DNA from: Flavobacteriales bacterium
Lineage (GTDB): Bacteria > Bacteroidota > Bacteroidia > NS11-12g > UBA955
DNA length: 64,000 nt
Direction of reading: 5' to 3'
NCBI GenBank assembly: GCA_947463095.1
Contig: CANHRE010000005.1
Span: forward strand, 1 to 64,000
Made by a program: the position numbers and the translations under genes. Of this stretch, positions 40,941-50,364 are shown in pieces (position 1 is the stretch's first letter; the number at the start of each line of letters is the position of its first letter). The notes beneath the pieces were generated by a model. That model was not told the DNA's origin, ran no database searches, and worked only from the letters and a program-made list of their open reading frames with translations.

Positions 40941-40979
40941 ATGAACAATGCGCAACCTGCTGAAGGTTGCGAAGTTCAT
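40941..40979. terminator. Two-part hairpin between convergent genes
   Basis: Inner stem CGCAACC (40951-40957) with GGTTGCG (40965-40971), outer stem ATGAAC (40941-40946) with GTTCAT (40974-40979). It directly adjoins the stop of the minus-strand gene. No T-run on either side, so it may be a weak bidirectional terminator or mRNA-end stabiliser. Confidence 0.4.
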
Positions 40980-41534
40980 TCAAGGCTGCTGCTCGCCCTC
41001 AAGGTTGTCGCACAGCGCAGCAGGCGGCACCGAAACTGTTGAAGGTGCTGTTGCCGGAGCGCTTTTGCCTTTTTTCGCAGCAGGAGCAGTTTGAGGAGCG
41101 GCGGGCGCCGGAACAGCGGCAGCGGTTGCCTGTGCCGGTTTTCCGGGGGTATAGGTGTTTTTTTCGCGCAGCTCAAGCAGGATTTCAAAAGTGCTTTTGC
41201 CCAAACATTCCCGGAGGGCGGCTTCACGTAGTTCCACAGCCCTCTGCTGTGCCTTCAGACGGGTATTGGCATCCCATGCTGCACAGAGTGCGAAGGAATC
41301 CAAAAAGGCGCTGTTCAGGTTCAACAGGCATTCAATGCGTGAACTTTCCAGTCCAGAGATGTTGTTGTACATCCATTCCACATTCAGTTTGGCGCGGGCT
41401 TCCGTACCTAGCTTAACCATTGCAGATTCCGGAGTAGCCACCACAGGAGGTGCGGCCATAGGAACCACGTCATCCTGGCAATATGCCCAGGCGGGAGCCA
41501 ACATCAGTAAGGCGGTGAGAAGCATTTTATTCAT
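40980..41534 (-). CDS. Exported protein with Ala/Pro-rich tail
   Basis: 184 residues, no family recognised. The signal peptide is MNKMLLTALLMLAPAWAYCQ. The middle (about 40-115) is predicted helical with conserved-looking Cys residues (RIECLLNLNSAFLDSFALCA, ALRECLGKSTFEIL). From about 125 on it is a low-complexity Ala/Pro/Thr/Lys tail ending CDNLEGEQQP. ATG 41534 is chosen because it starts the signal peptide; the frame upstream runs into the esterase gene. Probably periplasmic or surface-located; function unknown. Confidence 0.65.
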   Translation of the reverse strand: MNKMLLTALLMLAPAWAYCQDDVVPMAAPPVVATPESAMVKLGTEARAKLNVEWMYNNISGLESSRIECLLNLNSAFLDSFALCAAWDANTRLKAQQRAVELREAALRECLGKSTFEILLELREKNTYTPGKPAQATAAAVPAPAAPQTAPAAKKGKSAPATAPSTVSVPPAALCDNLEGEQQP

Positions 41535-41635
41535 AAAGCAATAATAAGGGAAAGTTCCTAAACGACGGAAGCCTGCAGCCCCAAGGAACGGCGGTAACGT
41601 GCGAAGAACCTGCTTCAGAAACCGGTCAGGAGTGT

Positions 41636-42574
41636 TCAGCTTGCCAGCATGAAGCGAAGCGGGATAGGCAGCCGTGCACGCCAAAACTGCTCGTTGTGGC
41701 CGGTGCCAGGGAAGAATCGGCTTTGCCATTGGCCAGGTAACAGTTGCCGTACTAAAATTTGATTGGCTTTTTGCTGCCAGAGAGGATATAAGCGGTCAAG
41801 TTGCTGGTCGCCGCAGTCGAAGTAAATGCGCGAGCCATATTTCTGCAGGGTTTTAGATCTGCTTTTCAGGTAGGAGAGAAAGGATTCCGGTATTTCCGGA
41901 TAGGCGTATCTGATGCTTCCCGGCCAATGAGTTGAAAGGCAGGCCGCTGCACCAAAAACCTGCGGATATTCGCAGAGCGCATACATGGAAATCAATCCGC
42001 CAAAGCTGGATCCTGCAATCATGGTATGTTTCCTGTCGGCGAGGGTTCTGAAGCGGCGGTCAATATCCGGTTTCAGGATGTTGACAATGAACTGAAGGTA
42101 TTGGTTTGAAATGGGAGGTCCGCCAAACTCCGCGCTGATGCTGTCGCGGATGGACCTGGGAAGGGCGTCATAGCAGGCCTGCGGGCCATATTCCCTGCGC
42201 CGTTGCGGACTGTTCCAGATGCCCACCACAATGCAGGGCGGCAACATGGAGTCGAGGAATACCTCATCAACACCCCATTCTTTTCCGCCATAGGAAAGAC
42301 GACCGTCAAATAGATTTTGCCCATCGTGCATATACAATACGGGGAAATGCTGCTGTGGATTTTGTTCATATTGTGGAGGCAGCCATACATCTATAGGTCG
42401 CGGAGGTAGATTTACGGTATGGCAACTGTCAATCCGGATGAGTTTCCCTCCGGAAGGAATGGGCAACGCCTGACCATACAAACCTGTACTTCCGATGAAA
42501 AAAAGGATCATAAAGAGAACACATACGCACATGTTTAATCGTAAGATCGTAAAAGAGGGCATGTTGATCATCAT
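41636..42574 (-). CDS. Exported alpha/beta hydrolase, esterase D family
   Basis: 312 residues. A hydrophobic N-terminal signal (MCVCVLFMILFFIGSTGLYG) precedes a putative-esterase (PF00756-type) domain: VLYMHDGQNLFDG, the nucleophile elbow GSSFGG, the acidic residue in YFDCGDQQLDRLYP and the histidine in GTGHNEQFW. Related enzymes remove acetyl or feruloyl groups from polysaccharides or act on siderophores; the substrate is unknown. The start may be the ATG at 42532, which begins the signal peptide cleanly; the longer start is given. It is divergent from the fibre-like gene. Confidence 0.82.
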   Translation of the reverse strand: MMINMPSFTILRLNMCVCVLFMILFFIGSTGLYGQALPIPSGGKLIRIDSCHTVNLPPRPIDVWLPPQYEQNPQQHFPVLYMHDGQNLFDGRLSYGGKEWGVDEVFLDSMLPPCIVVGIWNSPQRRREYGPQACYDALPRSIRDSISAEFGGPPISNQYLQFIVNILKPDIDRRFRTLADRKHTMIAGSSFGGLISMYALCEYPQVFGAAACLSTHWPGSIRYAYPEIPESFLSYLKSRSKTLQKYGSRIYFDCGDQQLDRLYPLWQQKANQILVRQLLPGQWQSRFFPGTGHNEQFWRARLPIPLRFMLAS

Positions 42575-42631
42575 AGCGTAATGTGTTGGATATTCATTCG
42601 AATTTCGTTACAATTGAAATTATTCAACGCA

Positions 42632-44893
42632 ATGAACTACAAACTTCCTACCCTTTTTGCTGCATTTGCAGTTTTAACCAACTTGGTGGCACAGGCGCCG
42701 AACGGGTTCAACTATCAGGCAGCCTTGCGGAACAATTCCGGCACGGCACTGGCCAATCAAAGCGTCAGCCTGCGCTTCACCATACGCGACGGCGGTGTTG
42801 CCGGAACCATTCTTTTCCAGGAAACGCATAATAAAACCACCAATGCGCAAGGAATGGTTTCCTGTATTGTTGGAGCGGGAAGCCTAACCCAAGGGGGCTA
42901 TCCAACAGGGATACAATGGGGTACTGGTGTAAAATTTCTTCAGGTGGAGGCTGACCCTGCGGGCGGCTCGGCATATTCAGAAATCAGCAATGCGCAGGTG
43001 ATGGCTGTTCCCTACAGCAACTTTGCGGGAACGGCGGGTGCTTTATCGCCTTCGGCCAGCATCACACCTGCGCAGATTCAATCGGGTGGCGCGAGCAACG
43101 GCCAGGTGCTGAAGTGGAACGGCAGCGCATGGGTGCCGGGAAGTGCAGGCGGCAGTTCCGGTACGGTGCCGCTCACCCAGCTGGAGCAGGGTTCGGCTAC
43201 AAACGGCCAGATTATTCGCTGGAACGGCACCAACTGGGTTCCCTCTAATGACGGTCCCAACAGCCTGGCGCCTTCACAACTAACCCAAGACGGAGCATCC
43301 AACGGGCAATATTTGAAATGGAACGGTACGAACTGGGTGCCTGCTTCGGTGAGCATCAGCAGTCTGGCACCATCTCAACTTACACAGGAGGGCGCCACCA
43401 ACGGACAGGTGTTGAAATGGAATGGCACCAATTGGGTTCCTTCAACCGATAACAATACCGTATTGACCGGAGGCACCGGAATTACCATCAGCAGCGGTGC
43501 CATCAACAGTGTATGGACCAGCAACGGCAACAATATCCACAACAACAATACCGGCAATGTGGGCATTGGAACTACGTCGCCTGCTTCGGTGCTGGATGTT
43601 TACCAGTCAACCGGAAATGCAGAAATACGCGCAAATTCAGGTTCATCAAGCGGTTATGCAGGCGTTAAGCTCGGCGGCTCTGGTGCTGCGGTTGACCTGT
43701 TTCGTTACGGCGCATCAGCAACCGGAACTGTATTGGGCTGGCCGGGTAAAAATCTTGGTATCCTGAACAACAGCAATACAGGTTCACTGATGCTGAATGC
43801 CGCTGATTCCCTCGGTTTTGCCACTGCTGCCACGGAGCACATGCGCATTACCTCCCGAGGCGTAGCGATTGGTGGCACCTATCCTTTGGGTAAACTACAT
43901 GTAAAGGGCAATGGACGCGGAATCATTGATATTCCCCAATCTGCATATTTTTTCAGCACCCCCATTTACGGTGTAGGTGATACTACAGCAACAGGTACGG
44001 CCATGCCCGGAATTCTTGGCTATGGACGAGGCTCTTCCTCCTTTAATGCAGGTGTTGCCGGCGTTGCTGGTAATTCAGGCACCTTTAATGTTGGCGGTCT
44101 GTTTGAATCCACGGCCCCCGGTATTGTCGGGAAAAGGAATTACGGTATTTATAACTCGGTTACCAGCGGGTATGTGTTCGGCGTGGGTATGTTCACCGGG
44201 TTTACGGCAACTACCAATTCCACCAACGGAAACTATGGATTGTATACCGCAATCTCCGGAACTGCTGCTGCCACAAGTATGGCTGGTTACTTTGACGCCT
44301 CGCCAACGAATTCTGCAAGCAGCAATTACGGCATCTATGCTTCGGCTGCTAATGGTGGAACCAACTATGCCGGTTATTTCAGCGGGAATGTTACCGTAGT
44401 AGGAACCCTCAGTAAATCAGGTGGTACCTTCCAAATTGATCATCCGCAGGATCCTGAAAATAAATACCTCATCCACAGTTTTGTGGAAAGTCCGGACATG
44501 ATGAACATTTACAACGGAAACATCACTACCGATGCTCAGGGCTATGCTACCGTGCAGATGCCTGATTACTTTCAGTCGCTGAACATGGAGTTCCGCTACC
44601 AGCTTACCGTAATGGGCGCTGATTTTGCACAGGCTATCGTTGCAGAGAAAATCACAGACAACCATTTTAAAATCCGCACAGACAAGCCCAATACCGAAGT
44701 AAGCTGGCAGGTTACCGGCGTGCGTAATGACCCCTGGGCACAGGCCAACAGGTTTATACCAGAGCGCGCCAAGGAACCCAACGCCAAGGGTAAATACCTG
44801 CATCCGGAATTGTACGGACAGCCGGCAAGCAAGGGAATTCACTACCAGAATAATAGTGGCATTGCTGCTCCGGCAGTGAAAACAGGTCGATGA
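42632..44893 (+). CDS. Repeat-containing fibre/adhesin-like exported protein
   Basis: 753 residues. The signal peptide is MNYKLPTLFAAFAVLTNLVAQ, followed by the common FNYQAALRN...FTIRDG domain of Bacteroidota surface proteins. Residues about 142-275 hold four copies of a 33-residue repeat (QLTQ-G-A-NGQ-LKWNGTNWVP). Then comes NVGIGTTSPASVLDV, which resembles the shaft of tail-fibre-like proteins, and Gly/Ser/Asn-rich beta-structure. No intramolecular chaperone or standard T9SS domain is visible at the C-terminus. Probably a surface or extracellular structural protein. Its TGA overlaps the start of the next gene. Confidence 0.75.
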   Translation: MNYKLPTLFAAFAVLTNLVAQAPNGFNYQAALRNNSGTALANQSVSLRFTIRDGGVAGTILFQETHNKTTNAQGMVSCIVGAGSLTQGGYPTGIQWGTGVKFLQVEADPAGGSAYSEISNAQVMAVPYSNFAGTAGALSPSASITPAQIQSGGASNGQVLKWNGSAWVPGSAGGSSGTVPLTQLEQGSATNGQIIRWNGTNWVPSNDGPNSLAPSQLTQDGASNGQYLKWNGTNWVPASVSISSLAPSQLTQEGATNGQVLKWNGTNWVPSTDNNTVLTGGTGITISSGAINSVWTSNGNNIHNNNTGNVGIGTTSPASVLDVYQSTGNAEIRANSGSSSGYAGVKLGGSGAAVDLFRYGASATGTVLGWPGKNLGILNNSNTGSLMLNAADSLGFATAATEHMRITSRGVAIGGTYPLGKLHVKGNGRGIIDIPQSAYFFSTPIYGVGDTTATGTAMPGILGYGRGSSSFNAGVAGVAGNSGTFNVGGLFESTAPGIVGKRNYGIYNSVTSGYVFGVGMFTGFTATTNSTNGNYGLYTAISGTAAATSMAGYFDASPTNSASSNYGIYASAANGGTNYAGYFSGNVTVVGTLSKSGGTFQIDHPQDPENKYLIHSFVESPDMMNIYNGNITTDAQGYATVQMPDYFQSLNMEFRYQLTVMGADFAQAIVAEKITDNHFKIRTDKPNTEVSWQVTGVRNDPWAQANRFIPERAKEPNAKGKYLHPELYGQPASKGIHYQNNSGIAAPAVKTGR
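43160..43455 (+). repeat. 99-base coding tandem repeats
   Basis: Within the fibre-like gene, three well-matched units begin near 43161, 43259 and 43358 (99-base period), with a more diverged one before them (from about 43060). They encode the NGQ-LKWNGTNWVP repeat. Such tandem repeats can change in number by recombination. Confidence 0.75.
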
Positions 44894-45366
44894 TGAAGCA
44901 CTTAACCGTCATAGTGGCCTTGTTATTTCAGGCATCACTGTTACATGCCCAGGTGCTTGAACGGCATATCATTGCACCCGGTGGAGCATCATTCAGCGGG
45001 GCATTCGCAGCAGATTGGACCATGGGTGAAACTGTGGTACAGTCTGCTGTGTTGAATGGAACACAGATTCAGCAGGGATACCAACAGCCTTTGCCTGCCT
45101 CCGGATCCGGAGTAATCCGTTTTTCCGACAGGGGTGTGCTTATGTATCCGAATCCCGGCAGCAACCTTCTGTTTCTTGAGTGCAAGGGAATTCCTTTTAA
45201 CTGCAGCGTGGAAGTGTTCAACATAACGGGGGAAAGGCTGTACCAACGTTCATGGAACACCGGCATGCCCTGTAAACTAGATCTGGGCAGTGTGCCTCCC
45301 GGCAGCTACCAGGTTAGGATTACAAGCGAAATAACCAGATTTTCCGCTACCTGGATAAAGGTCTGA
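44890..45366 (+). CDS. Small T9SS-exported protein
   Basis: 158 residues. The signal peptide MMKHLTVIVALLFQASLLHAQ precedes a short domain with WTMGETVVQSAVLNGTQIQQ and GYQQPLP, a motif found in many small Bacteroidota surface proteins, and a type A T9SS sorting domain (VLMYPNPGSNLLFLEC ... PPGSYQVRITS). The start overlaps the end of the fibre-like gene (ATGATGA), so the two are translationally coupled and probably function together at the surface. Confidence 0.82.
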   Translation: MMKHLTVIVALLFQASLLHAQVLERHIIAPGGASFSGAFAADWTMGETVVQSAVLNGTQIQQGYQQPLPASGSGVIRFSDRGVLMYPNPGSNLLFLECKGIPFNCSVEVFNITGERLYQRSWNTGMPCKLDLGSVPPGSYQVRITSEITRFSATWIKV

Positions 45367-45408
45367 ACAGCGGGCCTTGGAGTAGAATGCCGGCCATGCG
45401 CGGGGATT

Positions 45409-45831
45409 TTACAGTTGGCCGGAGTTGCGCTTCTTCATCAGTGAATCAATCAGCGCAGCCTGGCTGTTCAGCAGGTTGTGCAGTGTTTTGATTTGCTCCA
45501 CCAGCATCCTTCTTTCCTCTTCGTTCAGAGCATAGTTGTGCACAATGCCGTTGGGCGCAGAGCTGTTCATGGTGTTGATATTGAATACAATGCTGTCGTC
45601 GTATTTCAGGATATCCAAAGCCGAAATATCCAGTACGCGTGCTATCTTTTCAAGCCGGTCCAGTGATAAAGAAGATTCTCCACGCTCAATCTTCCCATAA
45701 CCGTTGGTGCTTAATCCCAATTCCCGCGCTACGGATTCCTGCTTTTTCCCTTTTAGTTCCCGTATGCGTTTGAGTCTATCTCCAATTTTAACATAAGCGA
45801 TTTGTTTTAGAAGTTCATCTTGAGTTTCCAT
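45409..45831 (-). CDS. XRE-family transcriptional regulator
   Basis: 140 residues. The N-terminal helix-turn-helix is KIGDRLKRIRELKGKKQESV ... LGLSTNGYGKIERGESSLSLDRLEKIARVL. A linker and a C-terminal coiled coil (NEEERRMLVEQIKTLHNLLN) probably mediate dimerisation. ATG 45831 is preferred: a longer GTG start at 45837 lies inside a perfect -7 box. Targets are unknown. The gene converges with the small T9SS gene and does not flank a toxin. Confidence 0.85.
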   Translation of the reverse strand: METQDELLKQIAYVKIGDRLKRIRELKGKKQESVARELGLSTNGYGKIERGESSLSLDRLEKIARVLDISALDILKYDDSIVFNINTMNSSAPNGIVHNYALNEEERRMLVEQIKTLHNLLNSQAALIDSLMKKRNSGQL

Positions 45832-45836
45832 AAACA

Positions 45837-45866
45837 CAAATATATTCTTCGTGCTGCAATGAACAA
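45837..45866 (-). promoter_or_regulatory. Promoter (-33 TTG, -7 TATATTTG) of the XRE gene
   Basis: On the minus strand TTG (45866-45864) and TATATTTG (45844-45837) are 19 bases apart, near consensus for Bacteroidota. The box ends 5 bases before ATG 45831, implying a leaderless or almost leaderless mRNA. Confidence 0.6.
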
Positions 45867-45971
45867 TTCAAAAAACAACCCTGGGTGTAGGTGAACTACA
45901 CTTTTAGGGAGGATTTCCCTGAAAATCAACGGATTAGAAACGTCGCTGTTCGTTGGACCAAGGGGGCAGCA

Positions 45972-48680
45972 TCAGTAAGCCAGTACCGGGCTGAGCCAGC
46001 GTTCGGCTTCTTCCATGGTCCAGCCTTTGCGGGCGGCATAATCCTGAACCTGATCCTTGCCGATTTTCCCCAAGCCGAAATAGCGTGCTTCGGGATGGGC
46101 GAAATACCAGCCACTAACGGCCGCTGCGGGCATCATGGCCATGCTTTCGGTGAGTTGAATGCCACATACTTCTTCGGCTTTCAGCAGGGAGAACAGGGTC
46201 GCTTTTTCCGTATGTTCCGGGCAGGCCGGGTATCCTGGAGCGGGGCGAATGCCGCGGTAACGTTCCCTAATCAGCTCTTGGTTGTTGAGCTGTTCAGCGG
46301 GGGCATAGGCCCAGAACTCCCTGCGTACGCGCCGGTGCAGGGTTTCCGCGAAACTTTCTGCGAGGCGGTCGGCCAGGGCCTTTACCAGGATGCTGTGGTA
46401 ATCGTCGTGTTCGGCTTCATACACAGCCACCAGCTTGTCCAGTCCTATTCCTGCCGTTACGGCAAAGCCTCCCAGGTAATCGCCCTCGGGAGCCATAAAG
46501 TCGGCCAGGCTCAGGTTGGGAACGCCGTTGCTCATTTTTCGCTGTTGGCGCAGGAAGTGGAAGTCGGCAAGTTTTTGATCGGGATGTTGCGGGTTGAAAA
46601 CAGCCACATCTTCGCCCTGGCGTTGCGCAGGCAGGATAAAGAAACAGCCGTTGGCCTGCAGCTTCTTGCCGGCGATAAGTTCATCCAGCACTCGGTTAGC
46701 GTCGTCAAACAGCTTGCGTGCTTCATCACCCACCACCGGGTCTTGCAGTATTTCAGGGTATTTTCCGGCCAGTTCCCAGGTTTGGAAAAAGGGCGTCCAG
46801 TCTATGGTTTCGCGCAACTCTTCCAGGGGGTAGTTGTTCAACACCATTGTACCCGTAAAAGCGGGAACGGCTCGGTTTTGATCGCTGAAGTCTGCATTCA
46901 GCTGCATTTTTTTAGCCTCTTCAAAGCTCAGCAGGTTTTTATCTTCCTGTCGGCGGGCATGTTCTTCGGCGAGTTTGGTATATTCAGCTTTGATGTTGCC
47001 GGAGAAAGCCGCTTGCTGTTCATCGCTGAGCAGGCTGCCAGCCACGGGTACACTGCGGCTGGCGTCGAGCACATGCACTACGGAGCCGCTGTATTTCGGA
47101 GCAATTTTCACGGCGGTATGCACCCTGCTGGTGGTAGCCCCACCGATGAGCAGTGGTTGTTTCATCCCCCAACGTTCCATCTCAGAAGCCACATAGACCA
47201 TTTCGTCCAGGCTGGGGGTAATCAGTCCGCTGAGTCCAATCAGGTCGGCGCCCCAGTCGCGGGCCTCCTGAAGGATGCGCTCGGCAGGCACCATCACGCC
47301 GATGTCTTTTATTTCATAGTTGTTGCAGGCCAGCACCACACCCACGATGTTTTTGCCGATATCGTGCACATCGCCTTTTACCGTTGCCATCAGGATTTTA
47401 CCTTTCCCTTTGCTGACCGTGCCGGTTTCGGCCATAGCGGCATCTTTGGCGGCCTGCAGGAAGGGTTCCAGGTAGGCTACCGCTTTTTTCATCACGCGGG
47501 CACTTTTCACCACCTGGGGAAGGAACATTTTACCTTCTCCGAACAGGTCGCCCACCACGTTCATTCCAGCCATCAAAGGACCTTCAATCACCTGCAGGGG
47601 AGCGCCATATTGCCGGCGCGCCTCTTCAGTATCTGTTTCAACAAAGGCGTCAATACCTTTAATCAGCGCATGTTTCAGGCGTTCTTCTACCGGAAGGCTG
47701 CGCCATACGAGGTCTTCCGTTTTCTCTTCTTTCTTCCCCTTGAAGGAATCGGCCATGCCCACCAGGCGTTCGGTGGCATCGGGTTTGCGGTTCAGAAGTA
47801 CATCTTCAACCGCTTCGAGCAGGTTTTTAGGAATGGCTTCGTAAACCTCAATCATGCCAGCATTTACAATGCCCATATCAAGACCTGCGCGGATGGCGTG
47901 ATACAGAAATGCACTGTGCATAGCCTCGCGCACGATGTCGTTGCCGCGGAAGCTGAAGGAGATATTGGAAACCCCTCCGGAAACCCGGGCATAGGGAAGG
48001 TTTTGCTTGATCCAGGCCGTAGCGCGGATGAAGTCTACCGCGTAGTTGTTGTGCTCATCTATGCCTGTTGCAACGGTGAGGATGTTGGGGTCGAAGATGA
48101 TATCCCAGGCTGGAAAATGCAGCTGTTCGGTGAGTATTTTATAGCTGCGCGTGCAAATTTCCACGCGGCGTTCGAAGCTGTCGGCCTGACCTTGTTCATC
48201 GAAGGCCATCACCACCACGGCAGCACCGTATCGGCGAACCAGGGTAGCACGACGGATAAATTCCGCCTCGCCATCTTTCAGGCTGATGGAATTGACAATG
48301 CCCTTGCCTTGCAGGCACTTCAAGCCGGCTTCCAACACCTCCCATTTGGAGCTGTCCACCATCACCGGAACCCTGCTGATATCCGGCTCGGCGGCCAGCA
48401 GGTTCAAAAAGATGGTCATGGCCTGAACACCGTCCAGCATGCCCTCGTCCATGTTCACGTCCAGCACCTGGGCGCCGTTGTCCACCTGTTGTCTGGCCAC
48501 ATCCAGTGCAGCATTGTAGTCGCCGGCCAGAATCAGCTTGGCAAACTTCCTGCTGCCGGTAACATTGGTGCGCTCACCAATATTCACAAAATTGGTTTGC
48601 GGCGTCAGCACGAATGGTTCCAAACCGCTCAAACGCAGATATGGGAGGATAAGGTTGTTTTCTGAAGAAGTAGATTCCAT
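45972..48680 (-). CDS. metH: Cobalamin-dependent methionine synthase, lacking homocysteine domain
   Basis: 902 residues against about 1,230 for E. coli MetH. It starts directly in the methyltetrahydrofolate (pterin-binding) domain ([17 protein letters not shown]), followed by the cap domain, the B12-binding domain with the cobalt-ligating His in [12 protein letters not shown], and the C-terminal reactivation domain that binds AdoMet ([34 protein letters not shown]). The N-terminal zinc/homocysteine domain is absent and would have to be a separate gene, as in other Bacteroidota; it is not in the window. ATG 48680 is chosen because the upstream frame is unconserved. Confidence 0.95.
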   Translation of the reverse strand: MESTSSENNLILPYLRLSGLEPFVLTPQTNFVNIGERTNVTGSRKFAKLILAGDYNAALDVARQQVDNGAQVLDVNMDEGMLDGVQAMTIFLNLLAAEPDISRVPVMVDSSKWEVLEAGLKCLQGKGIVNSISLKDGEAEFIRRATLVRRYGAAVVVMAFDEQGQADSFERRVEICTRSYKILTEQLHFPAWDIIFDPNILTVATGIDEHNNYAVDFIRATAWIKQNLPYARVSGGVSNISFSFRGNDIVREAMHSAFLYHAIRAGLDMGIVNAGMIEVYEAIPKNLLEAVEDVLLNRKPDATERLVGMADSFKGKKEEKTEDLVWRSLPVEERLKHALIKGIDAFVETDTEEARRQYGAPLQVIEGPLMAGMNVVGDLFGEGKMFLPQVVKSARVMKKAVAYLEPFLQAAKDAAMAETGTVSKGKGKILMATVKGDVHDIGKNIVGVVLACNNYEIKDIGVMVPAERILQEARDWGADLIGLSGLITPSLDEMVYVASEMERWGMKQPLLIGGATTSRVHTAVKIAPKYSGSVVHVLDASRSVPVAGSLLSDEQQAAFSGNIKAEYTKLAEEHARRQEDKNLLSFEEAKKMQLNADFSDQNRAVPAFTGTMVLNNYPLEELRETIDWTPFFQTWELAGKYPEILQDPVVGDEARKLFDDANRVLDELIAGKKLQANGCFFILPAQRQGEDVAVFNPQHPDQKLADFHFLRQQRKMSNGVPNLSLADFMAPEGDYLGGFAVTAGIGLDKLVAVYEAEHDDYHSILVKALADRLAESFAETLHRRVRREFWAYAPAEQLNNQELIRERYRGIRPAPGYPACPEHTEKATLFSLLKAEEVCGIQLTESMAMMPAAAVSGWYFAHPEARYFGLGKIGKDQVQDYAARKGWTMEEAERWLSPVLAY

Positions 48681-48783
48681 GCCTAAGCGGCAAAGTTCGG
48701 TAATGCGCGGCAATGTTTGCTATTCCAGTATTACGGCCCGGCTTTCGTACTTTCGCAGTCAACTTTTTGACACTATTTGCATT

Positions 48784-50364
48784 ATGAGCTGTTCCTCATG
48801 TGGTACTAAAGGAGGCGGCTGTTCGCCCAAAGGATGTCGCAACAACGGCACCTGCGGCACGGATGGCTGCAATAAATTGAATGTTTACGACTGGCTGAAG
48901 GACATGGAGCTTCCCGAAGATTATGTGCCCTTCAACATCGTTGAAGTGCGCTTTAAGGGAAGCCGCAAGGAGTTTTACCGGAATGTAGGTCAACTGCCGT
49001 TGTACGCCGGCGATTATGTGCTGGTGGAAGCCGCGCATGGCTTTGATATCGGCATGGTCTCGCTGAAAGGTGAACTGGTACGCCTCCAACTGAAAAAGTA
49101 CGGTGTAGAGGAAAATCATCCGGAGATGCGCAACATTACGCGTGTTCCGGGCGAGCGTGAGTTGCAGCGCTTTCAGGAGTTAAAGGATCTGGAAAACGAA
49201 ACCCTGGAGACGGCCCGTGGCATCAGCATGGAGCTGAAACTGGCCATGAAGATCAGCGACATGGAGTACCAGGCCGATGGCAAAAAGGCTACTTTTTTTT
49301 ATACTGCCGAGCAGCGGGTAGATTTCAGGGAACTCATTCGACGCTATGCTGAAACCTTCAAGGTGAAAATAGAGATGCGGCATATTGGCTATCGTCAAGA
49401 GGCCTCGCGCTTGGGCGGTGTAGGTTCCTGCGGAAGAGAATTGTGCTGCAGCACCTGGCTTACCGACTTCCGTCAGGTGAATGTAACAGCGGCGCGCTAT
49501 CAAAACCTGAGCATCAATACGCTGAAGCTCAGCGGGCAGTGCGGAAGGCTGAAATGCTGTCTGAACTTTGAGCTTGACAATTACATGGAAGCCTTGAGTG
49601 AGTTTCCCAAGGCCAAAACCATACGCCTGGATACCGTAAATGGACAGGCCTTATCACAAAAAACCGATGTGCTGAAGCGCATGATCTGGTTCTGTTATGA
49701 AGAAGATCAGAACTGGGTGGCACTTCCGGTGCAAAAGGTGCGCGAGCTGATGGATGCAAATGGACGTGGCGAGAAGGTTGCTGCGCTGAGTGATCTGGCA
49801 CCTGCCGCGGCCGTCCTGGAGCGTGTTAGTGCAGCCGGTGATGACCGCGGTGCCGAAGATGATGATGCAGCGCTCGAAAAAGCCGTGCGCGAGCAACTTT
49901 CCCGCAAGGAAAAAGACAAGAGAAACCAGAAAGGCCGGGGAGGAGATCGCCAGGGACGGCGGGATGTCAGGTCGGACAGAAATGTAAAGCCGGATAACAA
50001 TCAGCCTCCACGGGATAATAACCAGCCGCGCCGCGACAACAGGCCACCGCGCGACAACAGGCCGGAAAGGAATGCAAGAACGGATGGCAATCAGCCACCG
50101 CGCGACAATCAGCCACGCCGCGACAACAGGCCACCGCGCGACAACAGGCCGGATAGGAATGCAAGAACGGATGGCAATCAGCCACCGCGCGACAATCAGC
50201 CTCCACGGGATAACCAGCCTCGCCGTGACAACAGGCCACCGCGCGACAACAGGCCACCGCGCGACAATCAGCCGCGAAGGGACAACCGGCCGGACAGAAA
50301 TATAAAAGGGGGCAACAACCAGCCTCCTCTGGACAATCAACCACCCAAAACGCCTGAATCATGA
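48784..50364 (+). CDS. ricT: PSP1-domain protein RicT-like, Cys-rich head, RDN-rich tail
   Basis: 526 residues. A Cys-rich N-terminus (CSSCG, CSPKGC, CGTDGC within residues 3-30) precedes the PSP1 core with FNIVEVRFKGSRKEFY, GSCGRELCCSTWL and CGRLKCCLNFELDNY; these Cys motifs match the Fe-S-binding RicT of the Ric (Y) complex that affects mRNA maturation. After about residue 400 the protein is a low-complexity tail of Arg/Asp/Asn/Pro repeats (PPRDN, QPRRDNR), much longer than in standard RicT. RicA and RicF homologues are not seen. The TGA overlaps the SDR gene start by four bases. Confidence 0.85.
   Translation: MSCSSCGTKGGGCSPKGCRNNGTCGTDGCNKLNVYDWLKDMELPEDYVPFNIVEVRFKGSRKEFYRNVGQLPLYAGDYVLVEAAHGFDIGMVSLKGELVRLQLKKYGVEENHPEMRNITRVPGERELQRFQELKDLENETLETARGISMELKLAMKISDMEYQADGKKATFFYTAEQRVDFRELIRRYAETFKVKIEMRHIGYRQEASRLGGVGSCGRELCCSTWLTDFRQVNVTAARYQNLSINTLKLSGQCGRLKCCLNFELDNYMEALSEFPKAKTIRLDTVNGQALSQKTDVLKRMIWFCYEEDQNWVALPVQKVRELMDANGRGEKVAALSDLAPAAAVLERVSAAGDDRGAEDDDAALEKAVREQLSRKEKDKRNQKGRGGDRQGRRDVRSDRNVKPDNNQPPRDNNQPRRDNRPPRDNRPERNARTDGNQPPRDNQPRRDNRPPRDNRPDRNARTDGNQPPRDNQPPRDNQPRRDNRPPRDNRPPRDNQPRRDNRPDRNIKGGNNQPPLDNQPPKTPES
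49990..50350 (+). repeat. Degenerate short coding repeats in the ricT tail
   Basis: Irregular copies of a unit encoding PPRDN/QPRRDNRP. The nucleotide words GCGCGACAACAGGCC and CGCGACAATCAGCC recur many times. The resulting tail is arginine-rich and disordered, plausibly RNA-binding. Not a CRISPR array: units are coding, contiguous and without unique spacers. Confidence 0.8.

Noticed and set aside
43060-43455. Regular 99-base repeats as a possible non-coding array
   Set aside because: They are in frame and encode conserved NGQ-LKWNGTNWVP units of the fibre-like protein.
45891-48665. Very long open frame (over 900 codons) on the plus strand opposite metH
   Set aside because: It is the antisense of a clear metH gene; long antisense frames arise from codon bias in GC-rich genes, and its translation is His/Gln/Phe-rich without any domain.
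49990-50350. Clustered short repeats that could suggest a CRISPR array
   Set aside because: Units are contiguous, of unequal length, in frame, and encode the RicT tail; there are no unique spacers or cas genes.
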